NCBI GenBank assembly: GCA_020851995.1
Contig: JADZBO010000261.1
Span: forward strand, 18,451-82,450
DNA: 64,000 bases
Direction of reading: 5' to 3'
DNA from: Burkholderiaceae bacterium
Lineage (GTDB): Bacteria; Pseudomonadota; Gammaproteobacteria; Burkholderiales; Burkholderiaceae_B
The notes under the pieces are model-generated. The model did no database searches. It worked only from the letters and a program-made list of their open reading frames with translations, and was not told the DNA's origin. The position numbers and the translations under genes are program-made. Below are positions 45,592 to 54,979 of this stretch, in pieces (position 1 is the stretch's first letter; every line of letters begins with the position of its first letter).

Positions 45592-46140
45592 TCAGCGGGC
45601 GACGTTACGCCAGATTTCTGGCTCGACGCTCGCCTCACCACGCGCGGTCGAGACAAACGCGGTGCCATCCTGAATGGTGACATGGACATCCATGTTTCGC
45701 TCGGCCAGTTCGCCCAGAATCCGACTCTGTCCGACAGGCAGTGCCACCACGGTCAGATTGCGCGCACGCGCAAGGCGAGGCCCGACCCCGTCCCACCAGA
45801 TCTTGCTGGCATGCCCGCCGTAGCAATACACCGTAACGTGCGCTGCCCGACCGCAGGCACGCAGGATCCGCCGTTCGTCTGGCTGACCAACTTCGATCCA
45901 GTGCTCGATCGCACCGGTCAGGTCCTTTTTCCAGAGATCGGGTTCGTCGACATCCGAGAGCCCCTTGGTGAAAGCCAGATCTTCGCTCGCATTCAACGCG
46001 AAGGCGAGCAGCCGCACCATCAGGCGCTCGTCAGTCTCCGACGGATGGCGTGCCAGCGTGAGGGACTGGCTACCGTAGTAGTTTCGGTCCATGTCCGCCA
46101 CGTTAAGGTCGACTTTGAAGATTGTTGCGCGCAACGCCAT
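45592..46140 (-). CDS. YaeQ family protein
   Basis: MALRATIFKVDLNVADMDRNYYGSQSLTLARHPSETDERLMVRLLAFALNA. Confidence 0.92.
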   Translation of the reverse strand: MALRATIFKVDLNVADMDRNYYGSQSLTLARHPSETDERLMVRLLAFALNASEDLAFTKGLSDVDEPDLWKKDLTGAIEHWIEVGQPDERRILRACGRAAHVTVYCYGGHASKIWWDGVGPRLARARNLTVVALPVGQSRILGELAERNMDVHVTIQDGTAFVSTARGEASVEPEIWRNVAR

Positions 46141-46287
46141 AGGTAAACCAGTGCCATGATGAGTCAGTTTCATGTTATACCGCGTTCATGGAGTACGGTC
46201 GGCAGCGACTGCCGCGACAGTACGCCATGAGACAGACGCCGCGAATGCATCACGGCGGCGATAACCATAAAAAATCAGGGAGCAGCC

Positions 46288-47259
46288 ATGCACCGATTCT
46301 TGTTCGGGGTTCTTTCCGTTACTGTGAGCCTGTTCGCCGCAGTGGCGCCTGCGTCCGCGCAAACCTATCCGGACCGTCCGATCCGCTGGATCATTCCCTG
46401 GCCGCCCGGCGGCGGCGCAGACGTCATCGCCCGATTGTTGGGCAATCAGGTTGCCGAGGGGCTGGGCAAGCCGGTCATCATCGAAAACCGCGCTGGCGCC
46501 GCCGGCAACATTGGCGCCCAGCAGGCTGCGCGCTCGGCGCCCGACGGCTATACGATCGTGTTCGCGTATTCGGGTACCCACTCGATCAACCGGCATCTTT
46601 ACAAGGAAATGACCTTCGAGGAGAGTGATTTTGCACCAGTGATCCTCCTCGCGGATGTGCCCCAGATGCTGGTGGTCAATGCAAACCTGCCGATCAAGTC
46701 CGTGGCCGATCTGATCGCAATGGCCCGGGCTAACCCAGGCAAGCTGACCTTTGGTTCCAGCGGCAACGGCGCAATCAACCATCTGGCCGGGCAACTCTTC
46801 GCTTCGATGGCGGACGTCAAGCTGACGCATATTCCATACAAGGGCGGCGCGCCGGCCGCCAACGCGGCCATGGCAGGTGAAATCGACATGATCTTTGGCG
46901 AACCCGCCACGCTGCTGCCGCTCGTCGAATCGGGTAAATTGCGTGCGATCGCCACCACCGGCGCCAGGCGCGCGCTGGGTATGCCGGCCCTGCCCACCAT
47001 CGCCGAGAGCGGTGTGCCCGGATACAACGTCACCTCCTGGAACGGAGTACTCGCCCCGGCAGGCACCCCGGCCGCGGCGATCGCCCGACTGAACGCTGAG
47101 TTCAACAAGGTACTCGCCGAACCCGAGATGCGGGCACGACTACTGAAGACCGGCTATGAGCCGGTTGGCGGGCCTCCAGAACGGTTTTCACAGAAAATCG
47201 AAAGCGAAACCCGCAAGTGGGGACCGGTGATCAAGCAAGCCGGGTTGCAGATGAACTAA
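46288..47259 (+). CDS. Bug/TctC-type tripartite tricarboxylate transporter substrate-binding protein
   Basis: YPDRPIRWIIPWPPGGGADVIARLLG, VIIENRAGAAGNIGAQQAARSAPDGYTI. Confidence 0.93.
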   Translation: MHRFLFGVLSVTVSLFAAVAPASAQTYPDRPIRWIIPWPPGGGADVIARLLGNQVAEGLGKPVIIENRAGAAGNIGAQQAARSAPDGYTIVFAYSGTHSINRHLYKEMTFEESDFAPVILLADVPQMLVVNANLPIKSVADLIAMARANPGKLTFGSSGNGAINHLAGQLFASMADVKLTHIPYKGGAPAANAAMAGEIDMIFGEPATLLPLVESGKLRAIATTGARRALGMPALPTIAESGVPGYNVTSWNGVLAPAGTPAAAIARLNAEFNKVLAEPEMRARLLKTGYEPVGGPPERFSQKIESETRKWGPVIKQAGLQMN

Positions 47260-47303
47260 CAGGAAACCGCCGCATCCGTATTGCGCGGGCGGCGGGAGCA
47301 TTG

Positions 47304-47795
47304 ATGATTTTCATGAGTCAGAGCGGGCTGACTGACCCGTCAAGGGCGGGCGAGTGGGCCCAGTGGTATGTGGAGCACCTGCGCATCATGCGCACGGTTG
47401 ACGGGATTGACTCTGCCGAGCGTTTTGTGACGGACGCGCACGAATGGCCACCATCGCTCGCGATGTACACGCTCCGCTCGGCGGCGGTTTTCGATGATCC
47501 CCACTATCAGAAGATTCGCGGAATGGGTTCATGGCTGCCCCTGATCGACCGCCGCTATTACCGTCGCAACCTGTTCAGCGGTGCTTCGCACGCACCGCAG
47601 GTTCCGCCCGGTTACGTGTTGCTCGTCACCGATCGCGCCACCCCGGACAGCGACATGCCCGGTATCGGCTGGACCTGGCTCGCGAGTGTCGGACTTGACC
47701 AGTCCACACCGTGGCGCGGCATCGCCGTTGAAAAGCAGGAGGTGGCGCAAGCCTTGCCTGCCCGCGTCGATTTCGCCGTCTACCGCAGGTGCTGA
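47304..47795 (+). CDS. Hypothetical protein, possible dimeric alpha/beta-barrel (EthD-like) fold
   Basis: Intact ORF between Bug receptor and PRISE-like reductase; EWAQWYVEHLRIMRTVDGIDSAERF resembles ferredoxin-like dimeric barrels. Confidence 0.6.
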   Translation: MIFMSQSGLTDPSRAGEWAQWYVEHLRIMRTVDGIDSAERFVTDAHEWPPSLAMYTLRSAAVFDDPHYQKIRGMGSWLPLIDRRYYRRNLFSGASHAPQVPPGYVLLVTDRATPDSDMPGIGWTWLASVGLDQSTPWRGIAVEKQEVAQALPARVDFAVYRRC

Positions 47796-47814
47796 CCGGC
47801 AGCCCTCCCAGACC

Positions 47815-48873
47815 ATGAGCAGACACACAAAGACCCTGATCGCGGGCGCGACTGGCCAGATCGGCAGCAGCGTCGGCACCCACCTGGTCCAGGCCGGGGG
47901 CGACTGGAATCCGGTCGGTCTGGCGCGCCGGCCACCGAGGCCGGCGGCGTTTCCGATGATCGCTGTCGACCTGACCGATGCCGCAGACTGCAAGACGCAG
48001 TTGGGCGGGCTTGAGGATGTCACGCACATCGTTTACGCGGCGCGCTTCACACACTTCGGCGGGGCACCCGAGTCGGTCGAAACCAATGTCGCGATGCTCG
48101 CCAACCTGATGGACGCGGTTGAGCCGGTTGCGTGCAGGCTCAGGCATGTGCACCTCGTGCACGGAACCAAATACTACGGACATACCGTGCGGGAACGCCC
48201 GGTGCCCTACCGCGAGGAAGACGCCTGCGGCAATCCTGCCACCTTCTACCTGCCACAACAACGACTGATCGAGCAGCGCCAGCGGGGCCGCGACTGGAGC
48301 TGGAGCGTTTCGCGCCCACATGCGTTCTGCAATAACCGCGACGACGAGCCTCGCAACATGATCCTGGTGGTCGCCATCTACGCAACGCTGCTGCGCGAGC
48401 TCGGCCTGCCACTGATCTTTCCGGGCACGGCGCGCAGCTACGACGCGCAGACGCAGTTTTCGTGGCTGCCAACCCTGTCGCGGGCGATTGCCTGGATGAT
48501 GCGCGCGCCCCAATGCGCCAACCAGGCCTACAACGTCGTGAACGGCGACCCGATGCGCTGGCGTGAACTCTGGCCGGAGGTTGCTGCGTATTTCGGCATG
48601 ACACCGGGAGAGCCGGACGGATCCGGTTTCACAGGCTTCGTGGCCGACAAGGCACCGCTCTGGAATACCATTGTCGAACGCCACAACCTGCGTCAAACTG
48701 ATCTGCACGCCATTGCGCAATGGCCCTATGGCGACTATGTGCTGTCGGTACAGTGGGATGTGGTCTCGGATATGTCGAAGGCTGCTCGCGACGGCTTTAC
48801 CGAACGCGTCGACTCGCGGCGAATGTGGATCGATGGCTTCGATTACTTTCGCAGACAACGCATCATTCCCTGA
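47815..48873 (+). CDS. Atypical SDR (PRISE / progesterone 5-beta-reductase-like)
   Basis: KTLIAGATGQIGSSVGTHLVQ; HVHLVHGTKYYGHTVRE; WSWSVSRPHAFC. Confidence 0.78.
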   Translation: MSRHTKTLIAGATGQIGSSVGTHLVQAGGDWNPVGLARRPPRPAAFPMIAVDLTDAADCKTQLGGLEDVTHIVYAARFTHFGGAPESVETNVAMLANLMDAVEPVACRLRHVHLVHGTKYYGHTVRERPVPYREEDACGNPATFYLPQQRLIEQRQRGRDWSWSVSRPHAFCNNRDDEPRNMILVVAIYATLLRELGLPLIFPGTARSYDAQTQFSWLPTLSRAIAWMMRAPQCANQAYNVVNGDPMRWRELWPEVAAYFGMTPGEPDGSGFTGFVADKAPLWNTIVERHNLRQTDLHAIAQWPYGDYVLSVQWDVVSDMSKAARDGFTERVDSRRMWIDGFDYFRRQRIIP

Positions 48874-48894
48874 AGCAAAGGACTGGAGAACATC

Positions 48895-50382
48895 GTGTCA
48901 GGCGAAACGATCGCGGACGTATTGGTCATCGGAGGTGGCGGCGCTGGCCTTGCCGCTGCGCTTGAGGCCGCCCAGCTCGGCCGCAACGTGATTCTGCTCG
49001 AGAAAAACCCGGCAACCGGCGGATCGACCTCGTGGTCGGTGGGCTCGATCACCGCAACCAATACGCCGCACCAAAGGCGCGCGGGCATCACGGACAGCGC
49101 CGATGCGCATTTTGAAGACCTCGGCAAACACGCCGGCGCGCTTGCTCCGCGCGACAACTTGCGACTGCGCCGGATCCTGGCCGACAACACCAGCGACATG
49201 ATGGACTGGCTGACCGCAATGGGTGTGGTTTTTGTCGGACCAGAGGAAGAGCCCCCGCACCGGGTCGCGCGCATGCACAACGTCGTTCCCAACTCGCGTT
49301 CGTTTGCGTATCACCTCACGCGGCACTGCCGCAAAGCCGGGGTCGATATTCGTCTCAATACAGTGACCGAACGCATCCTTCTCGAGGACAACTGTGCGGT
49401 GGGCGTCGCCGCGCGCCTGGCCGACGGATCAGAGCACCTGTTCAGAGCCACCCAAGGCATTGTGCTGGCGAGCGGCGACTACAGCGCAGCGCCCGACCTC
49501 AAGGAGAAGCTCGCGTCGCCCGAGGTGGCACCAGTCGACGCCGTCAATCCGACGGCCACCGGAGACGGCCATCGCATGGCACTCGCAATCGGCGCGACGG
49601 TGGTCAATGGCGACATCGTGCGTGGCCCGATCATGCGGTTCATCGCGCCGACCCGCCCCAATATCCTTCAGAAACTGCCGCCCACTCGCTGGATCGCACA
49701 GTGCATTGCCTGGTCGGCACGCCACCTGCCGCAGTGGATTCTGCGACCTTTCCTGATGAGCTTCCTGACAACCGCAGTCAGCCCCTCGGTCGACCTCTAC
49801 CGCGAAGGCGGCATCCTGATCAACAAACGCGGCGAGCGCTTCACCGATGAACTCGGTCGACCGAATCAGGACACCGCGCGCCAGCCTGATCGCGTGGCGT
49901 GGATCGTCTTCGACAGCGCCGTCGCCGCTAAATTTTCCGCGTGGCCCTACTACATCTCGACAGCGCCGGGCGTGGCTTACGCCTATCTGGACGATTACCG
50001 CCGCAACCGACCCGACATTTTCCACAAGGCCGATACCATCGCGCAACTGGCAGAGCACATGGGGGTTCCCGCGCAGACGCTTGAACGAACGCTCGCGCAG
50101 TACAACGCCGGCGAGCGCGGGAAACGACCCGCTCTCGGACAGGGACCTTTTTACGCGCTTGGCCCGGTGCGCAGCTACGTCGTTTTCACCGACGGCGGCC
50201 TGCGCGTGAACCCGCGTCTTGAGGTCCTGCGCGCCGATGGGACGCCAATCGACGGACTCTATGCCGCCGGCTCGGCCGGACAGGGTGGCCTGCTGCTGGA
50301 AGGACACGGACACCATCTTGGATGGGCCTTCATTTCCGGGCGGATCGCGGGGCGTAACGCAGCCCGCCACTGTCGCGCCTGA
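48895..50382 (+). CDS. FAD-dependent oxidoreductase (fumarate reductase / ketosteroid dehydrogenase-like flavoprotein)
   Basis: ADVLVIGGGGAGLAAALEAAQLGRNVILLEKNPATGGSTSWSVGSI; C-terminal YAAGSAGQGGLLLEGHGHHLGWAFISGRIAGRNAA. Confidence 0.88.
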   Translation: MSGETIADVLVIGGGGAGLAAALEAAQLGRNVILLEKNPATGGSTSWSVGSITATNTPHQRRAGITDSADAHFEDLGKHAGALAPRDNLRLRRILADNTSDMMDWLTAMGVVFVGPEEEPPHRVARMHNVVPNSRSFAYHLTRHCRKAGVDIRLNTVTERILLEDNCAVGVAARLADGSEHLFRATQGIVLASGDYSAAPDLKEKLASPEVAPVDAVNPTATGDGHRMALAIGATVVNGDIVRGPIMRFIAPTRPNILQKLPPTRWIAQCIAWSARHLPQWILRPFLMSFLTTAVSPSVDLYREGGILINKRGERFTDELGRPNQDTARQPDRVAWIVFDSAVAAKFSAWPYYISTAPGVAYAYLDDYRRNRPDIFHKADTIAQLAEHMGVPAQTLERTLAQYNAGERGKRPALGQGPFYALGPVRSYVVFTDGGLRVNPRLEVLRADGTPIDGLYAAGSAGQGGLLLEGHGHHLGWAFISGRIAGRNAARHCRA

Positions 50383-50422
50383 CCATCCGAACCCCACAGA
50401 ACAAAACACTCAAAGGATCGAC

Positions 50423-51652
50423 ATGCTGCCGTACGAATCACTTCCGACCCTGCAGTCTGGCACAGGCTTTGACATGTTCGACGGAATCCGGGTGCTTGAC
50501 CTGAGCACCTCGATCGCCGGACCGTATGCCACTCAACTGCTGGCCGATTTTGGCGCAACCGTGCTGAAGATCGAAAAAAGCGGCACCGGTGACGATGCGC
50601 GCCAGTGGGGCCCGCCTTTCCTGAACGGCGCCGCACTCTGGTTCCTGAGCGTGAACCGCAACAAGCACAGCATGGCGCTGGACGTCAGCAAGCCCGAAGG
50701 CCTCGCCATACTGACCGAACTGCTTGAAACCACCGATGTGCTGGTGGTCAATATGACGCCGCGCGTGCAGCAGAAGCTGGGCATCGATCACGCCACGCTG
50801 GCCGCCCGCTTTCCACGCCTGATTCACGCCTCGCTGACCGGCTTCGGTCTGACAACGAGCCGCCGCGAATACCCGTGCTACGACCTGATTGCCGAAGGCT
50901 ATTCGGGAATCATGGATCTGACCGGCGAACTCGAAAATGACCCCCAAAAGGTCGGAACGCCGGCCGCCGACATGCTGGGAGGTCAGGATCTGGCAATGGC
51001 AGTCATGGCGGCACTCTACAAGCGCCAGCGCACTGGCAAGGGCGCGAGCATCGATATTTCCATGATCGCCACCATGACGCGCTTCACCGCGCCAAGGGTC
51101 TCCTCTTACCTGGGTTCGGCCGAATTGCCGCGCCGCTCCGGTGGTCGCGATTCGGTCATCGCCATTTATCAGGTATTCGACACCGCCGACGAGCAACTGA
51201 CGCTTGGGTTGGGCAACGACCCAATCTGGCAACGGTTCTGGGAAGCCGTGGGTGATCCGGAATTCGCGCGCAAGCCAGAATATGCCAGCAATGCATCGCG
51301 CCGCGAAAACCGCGTCGAAATCGTGCAGAGGATTGCGACCATTCTGGCCAAGCGACCCCGCGACGAATGGCTCGCGCTTTTTGCGCGCAACCGTATTCCC
51401 GCCGGGCCGCTGAATCGGGTGGACGAGGTGGTCCGCGACCCAGACCTCCTGGACACAAAGTTTTTTTATCAGAGCGATTCAAGCTACGGGAACATCCCGC
51501 AGATCGGTCTGGGCATCGCGATCGACGGCAAACAGGATATCCATCGCAAAGCTCCCCCTGCGCTCGGCGAGGATACCGGGACAGTGCTGCGCGAATGGCT
51601 CGGCAAGTCAGAGTTTGAAATCGGAGCATTGAAAAAATCAGGCATTATTTAG
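50423..51652 (+). CDS. CaiB/BaiF family CoA-transferase
   Basis: IRVLDLSTSIAGPYATQLLADFGATVLKIEKSGTGDDARQWGPPF. Confidence 0.92.
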   Translation: MLPYESLPTLQSGTGFDMFDGIRVLDLSTSIAGPYATQLLADFGATVLKIEKSGTGDDARQWGPPFLNGAALWFLSVNRNKHSMALDVSKPEGLAILTELLETTDVLVVNMTPRVQQKLGIDHATLAARFPRLIHASLTGFGLTTSRREYPCYDLIAEGYSGIMDLTGELENDPQKVGTPAADMLGGQDLAMAVMAALYKRQRTGKGASIDISMIATMTRFTAPRVSSYLGSAELPRRSGGRDSVIAIYQVFDTADEQLTLGLGNDPIWQRFWEAVGDPEFARKPEYASNASRRENRVEIVQRIATILAKRPRDEWLALFARNRIPAGPLNRVDEVVRDPDLLDTKFFYQSDSSYGNIPQIGLGIAIDGKQDIHRKAPPALGEDTGTVLREWLGKSEFEIGALKKSGII

Positions 51653-51656
51653 TGTA

Positions 51657-53390
51657 ATGTTCGACGCTTTTCCGCTCGATCCACTGCTCCGCAATGAATA
51701 CTTCAGGACCACGGCAATGATGCTGACCTTGCACGATCCCCAGCGAGCCAGACACTACTACGACACCGGTGTATGGCAGAACGACACGCTCTATACGCTG
51801 CTGCGCCGTCATGCGCTTGAACAGCCCGATGCCATCGCGCTGCGCGACCCGCACACGACGCTCACCTGGCGTGGCCTGTTTGACGAGGTTGAGCGCGTCG
51901 CGGCCTCGTTGCATGCGAGCGGTTTACAGCGTGGCGACCGGGTTGCCATCTGGTTGCCGAGTCGTGTCGAATGCGTGGCGATCTTCCTGGCCTGCTCCCG
52001 CAACGGCTATGTCTGCTGCCCTTCGCTTCACCAGAGCTATACCGCGCCAGAGATCATCGCGCTGCTCAAACGCGTCCGCTGCAAGGCATTCTTCACGATG
52101 CCGGGCCACGGTGCCGAGACTGCGGCAAACCCGGTGTTTCCGTTGCTTGCCGAGGCTCCCGATCTGAAACGGACTTATGTGCTGGGCGGCGCCCTCGGTG
52201 CCGGCGCACCCTCGATTGACGGTGCCACGCCCTACCCCGACGCGACCGTGCAGCCCTGCGATCTGGAGCCGGACCTCAACCCGGACAAGGTCACCTACCT
52301 GGCCTTTACCTCGGGCACCACCGGCCTGCCCAAAGGGGTCATGCACAGTGACAACACGCTGCTCGTCAATGGCCGGACGATGGTGGCGGACTGGCACCAT
52401 GACCGCGACACCATTCTGCTCTCGCTCAGCCCCATGAGCCACCACATTGGCACGGTGGCGATGGAACAATTCCTCGTCGCCGGCATGCAACTGGTCATCC
52501 ACAACCCGGCAGCGGGCAAGGCCGCGCTCGATTGGGCGCTGGAGACCGGTGCCACCTACGTGATGGGTGTGCCGACCCACGCCATGGATATTCTTGATGA
52601 GTTGCGCCGCCGCGGCGATGAACGTCTGGGCAAGGTGCGCACGTTTTACATGGCCGGTGCGCCGATTCCCCTGGAATTGGCTGAGCAGTTTCTGCGCATT
52701 GGCATCACGCCCCAGAATGTCTATGGGATGACCGAAAACGGCTCGCACCAGTACACCCTGCCGACCGATCCCACGAACACCATCGTCGGCACCTGCGGCC
52801 GCTCGGGCGCGGGGTACGAAGTGCGGATCTTCGACGCCGAGAATCCCGATCTCGAGTTGCCCGTGGGTCAGGTGGGCGAAATTGGCGGGCGCGGCGGTCA
52901 GCTCACGCTAGGCTACTATGACGACCAGATCGCGACCGAAAGCTCGTTCAATAAATCCGGGTGGTTCATGAGCGGAGACCTTGGCGTGCTCGATACGCAG
53001 AACTGTCTGCAGATCGTCGGGCGCAAAAAGGATCTGATTATCAGGGGCGGCCACAATATTCATCCGGCCCGCATTGAGGATCTCGCGCATCGTCACCCGG
53101 GAATCGCCAAGGCGGCGGCGTTTCCGGTCGCCGACGAGCGCTTGGGCGAAAAGGTCTGCCTCGCCATCATCGTGCGACCCGGTTTCGCGCTCGCGGCAAC
53201 CGAGGTGCTGCAGCACCTGCACGACACCGGACTCTCCCGCTACGACATGCCCGAATACTTCATTGCAATGGATGCTTTCCCCCTCACGGCAAGCGGGAAG
53301 ATTCTCAAGCGCGATCTCAAGGAGATGGCGACACGGGGCGAGATCTCCCCTGAACCCGTACGCTGGAACGCGCGGGTTGCGGGCGCGTGA
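51657..53390 (+). CDS. AMP-binding acyl-CoA synthetase/ligase
   Basis: YLAFTSGTTGLPKGVMHSDNTLL, YGMTENGSHQYT, GWFMSGDLGVLD, GRKKDLIIRGGHNIHP, LTASGKILKRDLK. Confidence 0.93.
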   Translation: MFDAFPLDPLLRNEYFRTTAMMLTLHDPQRARHYYDTGVWQNDTLYTLLRRHALEQPDAIALRDPHTTLTWRGLFDEVERVAASLHASGLQRGDRVAIWLPSRVECVAIFLACSRNGYVCCPSLHQSYTAPEIIALLKRVRCKAFFTMPGHGAETAANPVFPLLAEAPDLKRTYVLGGALGAGAPSIDGATPYPDATVQPCDLEPDLNPDKVTYLAFTSGTTGLPKGVMHSDNTLLVNGRTMVADWHHDRDTILLSLSPMSHHIGTVAMEQFLVAGMQLVIHNPAAGKAALDWALETGATYVMGVPTHAMDILDELRRRGDERLGKVRTFYMAGAPIPLELAEQFLRIGITPQNVYGMTENGSHQYTLPTDPTNTIVGTCGRSGAGYEVRIFDAENPDLELPVGQVGEIGGRGGQLTLGYYDDQIATESSFNKSGWFMSGDLGVLDTQNCLQIVGRKKDLIIRGGHNIHPARIEDLAHRHPGIAKAAAFPVADERLGEKVCLAIIVRPGFALAATEVLQHLHDTGLSRYDMPEYFIAMDAFPLTASGKILKRDLKEMATRGEISPEPVRWNARVAGA

Positions 53391-53431
53391 CTTCTCACAA
53401 AAATTTTGATGAATTGACACAAGGAACTTCA

Positions 53432-54307
53432 ATGAGCGACATCAGGACCATCGGCATCGTCGGTTGCGGCACCATGGGAACGGGCATCGCGATCGTCTGC
53501 GCGCGGGCGGGCTTCATCACACGCGTCTTCGACGTGCGTCCCGAGCCCCTCGAAGGAGCACGAAAGCAGATCGCAGCCTTTTTGCGCAAATCGGTCGAAC
53601 GCGGCAAACTGGCCGCCGGCCAGGATGAGGCGATCCTCGCCCGCCTGCATACCTCCACTCGCATCGAGGATTTCGCGGATTGCGACCTGGTGATCGAGGC
53701 CGTTTTCGAAGACCTCAAGGTCAAACACGCGATCTTTTCGCAGTTGAATGCGATTTGCCCGGAACACACGATTTTTGCTTCCAACACTTCGACGATTTCG
53801 ATCACCGAGATCGCCGGCGGCAGCGGTCGTGACGACCGTTTTGTGGGCATGCACTTCTGCCTTCCGGCGCAACTGATGAAGCTCGTCGAAATGTCGCCGG
53901 GAATCAACACCTCCGAAGAAACGTTCGAGCGCGCCTGGAAAGCCACCATCGCGCTGGGCCAACACCCGGTGCGCACGCGCGACACCCCGGGCTTCATCCT
54001 CAACTACTTCCTGGTTCCCTGGCACAACGATGTCATTAACCTGGTCGATCAGGGCGTCGCGACGCCAGCTGACATCGATCTGGCAGTGAAGACGGCACTT
54101 GGCTATCCGCTTGGCCCGCTCGAACTACTTGACATGGTCGGCATGGATACGCAAAAGCTGCTTTGCGAGGCGCTGCACGGCGTGACCAATGAACCGCGCG
54201 CGGCCTGCCCGCCGCTGGTGAGGCGCATGATCGGCTCGGGACGTCTGGGACGCAAGACCGGACGCGGATTTCACACCTATGACAGCAAAAAGATTTTCGG
54301 GGCCTGA
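53432..54307 (+). CDS. 3-hydroxyacyl-CoA dehydrogenase (NAD-binding and first C-terminal domain)
   Basis: IGIVGCGTMGTGIAIVCARAGF, CDLVIEAVFEDLKVKHAIF, FASNTSTISITEIA, DTPGFILNYFLVPWHNDVINLVDQGVATPADID. Confidence 0.92.
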   Translation: MSDIRTIGIVGCGTMGTGIAIVCARAGFITRVFDVRPEPLEGARKQIAAFLRKSVERGKLAAGQDEAILARLHTSTRIEDFADCDLVIEAVFEDLKVKHAIFSQLNAICPEHTIFASNTSTISITEIAGGSGRDDRFVGMHFCLPAQLMKLVEMSPGINTSEETFERAWKATIALGQHPVRTRDTPGFILNYFLVPWHNDVINLVDQGVATPADIDLAVKTALGYPLGPLELLDMVGMDTQKLLCEALHGVTNEPRAACPPLVRRMIGSGRLGRKTGRGFHTYDSKKIFGA

Positions 54308-54310
54308 ATC

Positions 54311-54979
54311 ATGACCTACAAGATTATCCAGCACGGGGAAAGCCGATCGTTTCCCGACCACCATCCGTTCGTCGCACACGCCAACCCTGACGGCCAGGGC
54401 AGCGTGTTCATCGGGTCGCAGGCCGCCGGCGCGTTTCAGGCGCATCGCGAGATCGTCTCGCAGTCCGGTTTCGTGGCAATCGAACTGGGGAACGAGTGCC
54501 TTGGCGTTCACCTGAGCGACGACGCGGGCCCGGACAACGTCGTCGGCTTCGCGCGGTTTCGCATCGGTGATGCGGCACCGACTGACCTGGTGGAATTGGT
54601 TCGGATGCCCTACACCAGCACGCAGGCGCTGGACAGCGCACGGCTTGCGTTTGAGGCGGCCGGACTCAAGGTCGCGGTCTGCAATGACTTTCCGGGCCGG
54701 ATTCTGAACCGCCTGCTGCGTCCGTATTACAACGCGGCACTGCGGCGTCTGGACGAAGGGCTCGCTTCGGCAGCGGATATGGACACCACGCTGCGACTCG
54801 GCCTGGGCTATCCCGAAGGTCCGATCGCCTTGCTGACCCGTACGGGCCTGCATCACCATTTTGAAGTGACACGCGACCTGTACGAGCAACTCGGCCAGGA
54901 GGCCTATGCTCCAGCCCGACGCGCACGCAATGCGTGGTTGCGGCGTCAGCGCGAGGAGGACGGTGATGCAACCGCTTGA
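54311..54979 (+). CDS. Reduced-Rossmann plus second C-terminal domain of a PaaH-like 3-hydroxyacyl-CoA dehydrogenase, as a separate gene
   Basis: NDFPGRILNRLLRPYYNAALRRLDEGLASAADMDTTLRLGLGYPEGPIALL C-terminal 3HCDH signature; N-terminus lacks GxGxxG. Confidence 0.85.
   Translation: MTYKIIQHGESRSFPDHHPFVAHANPDGQGSVFIGSQAAGAFQAHREIVSQSGFVAIELGNECLGVHLSDDAGPDNVVGFARFRIGDAAPTDLVELVRMPYTSTQALDSARLAFEAAGLKVAVCNDFPGRILNRLLRPYYNAALRRLDEGLASAADMDTTLRLGLGYPEGPIALLTRTGLHHHFEVTRDLYEQLGQEAYAPARRARNAWLRRQREEDGDATA

Noticed and set aside
47626-48858. 410-aa minus ORF opposite the PRISE-like gene
   Set aside because: Antisense shadow ORF; composition typical of the reverse complement of high-GC coding sequence.
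53432-54979. Simple frameshift/sequencing error explaining the two 3HCDH genes
   Set aside because: The first ORF ends naturally with a GRGFHTYDS-type C-terminus, and a separate start codon follows; the domain order fits gene fission. Not excluded without reads.
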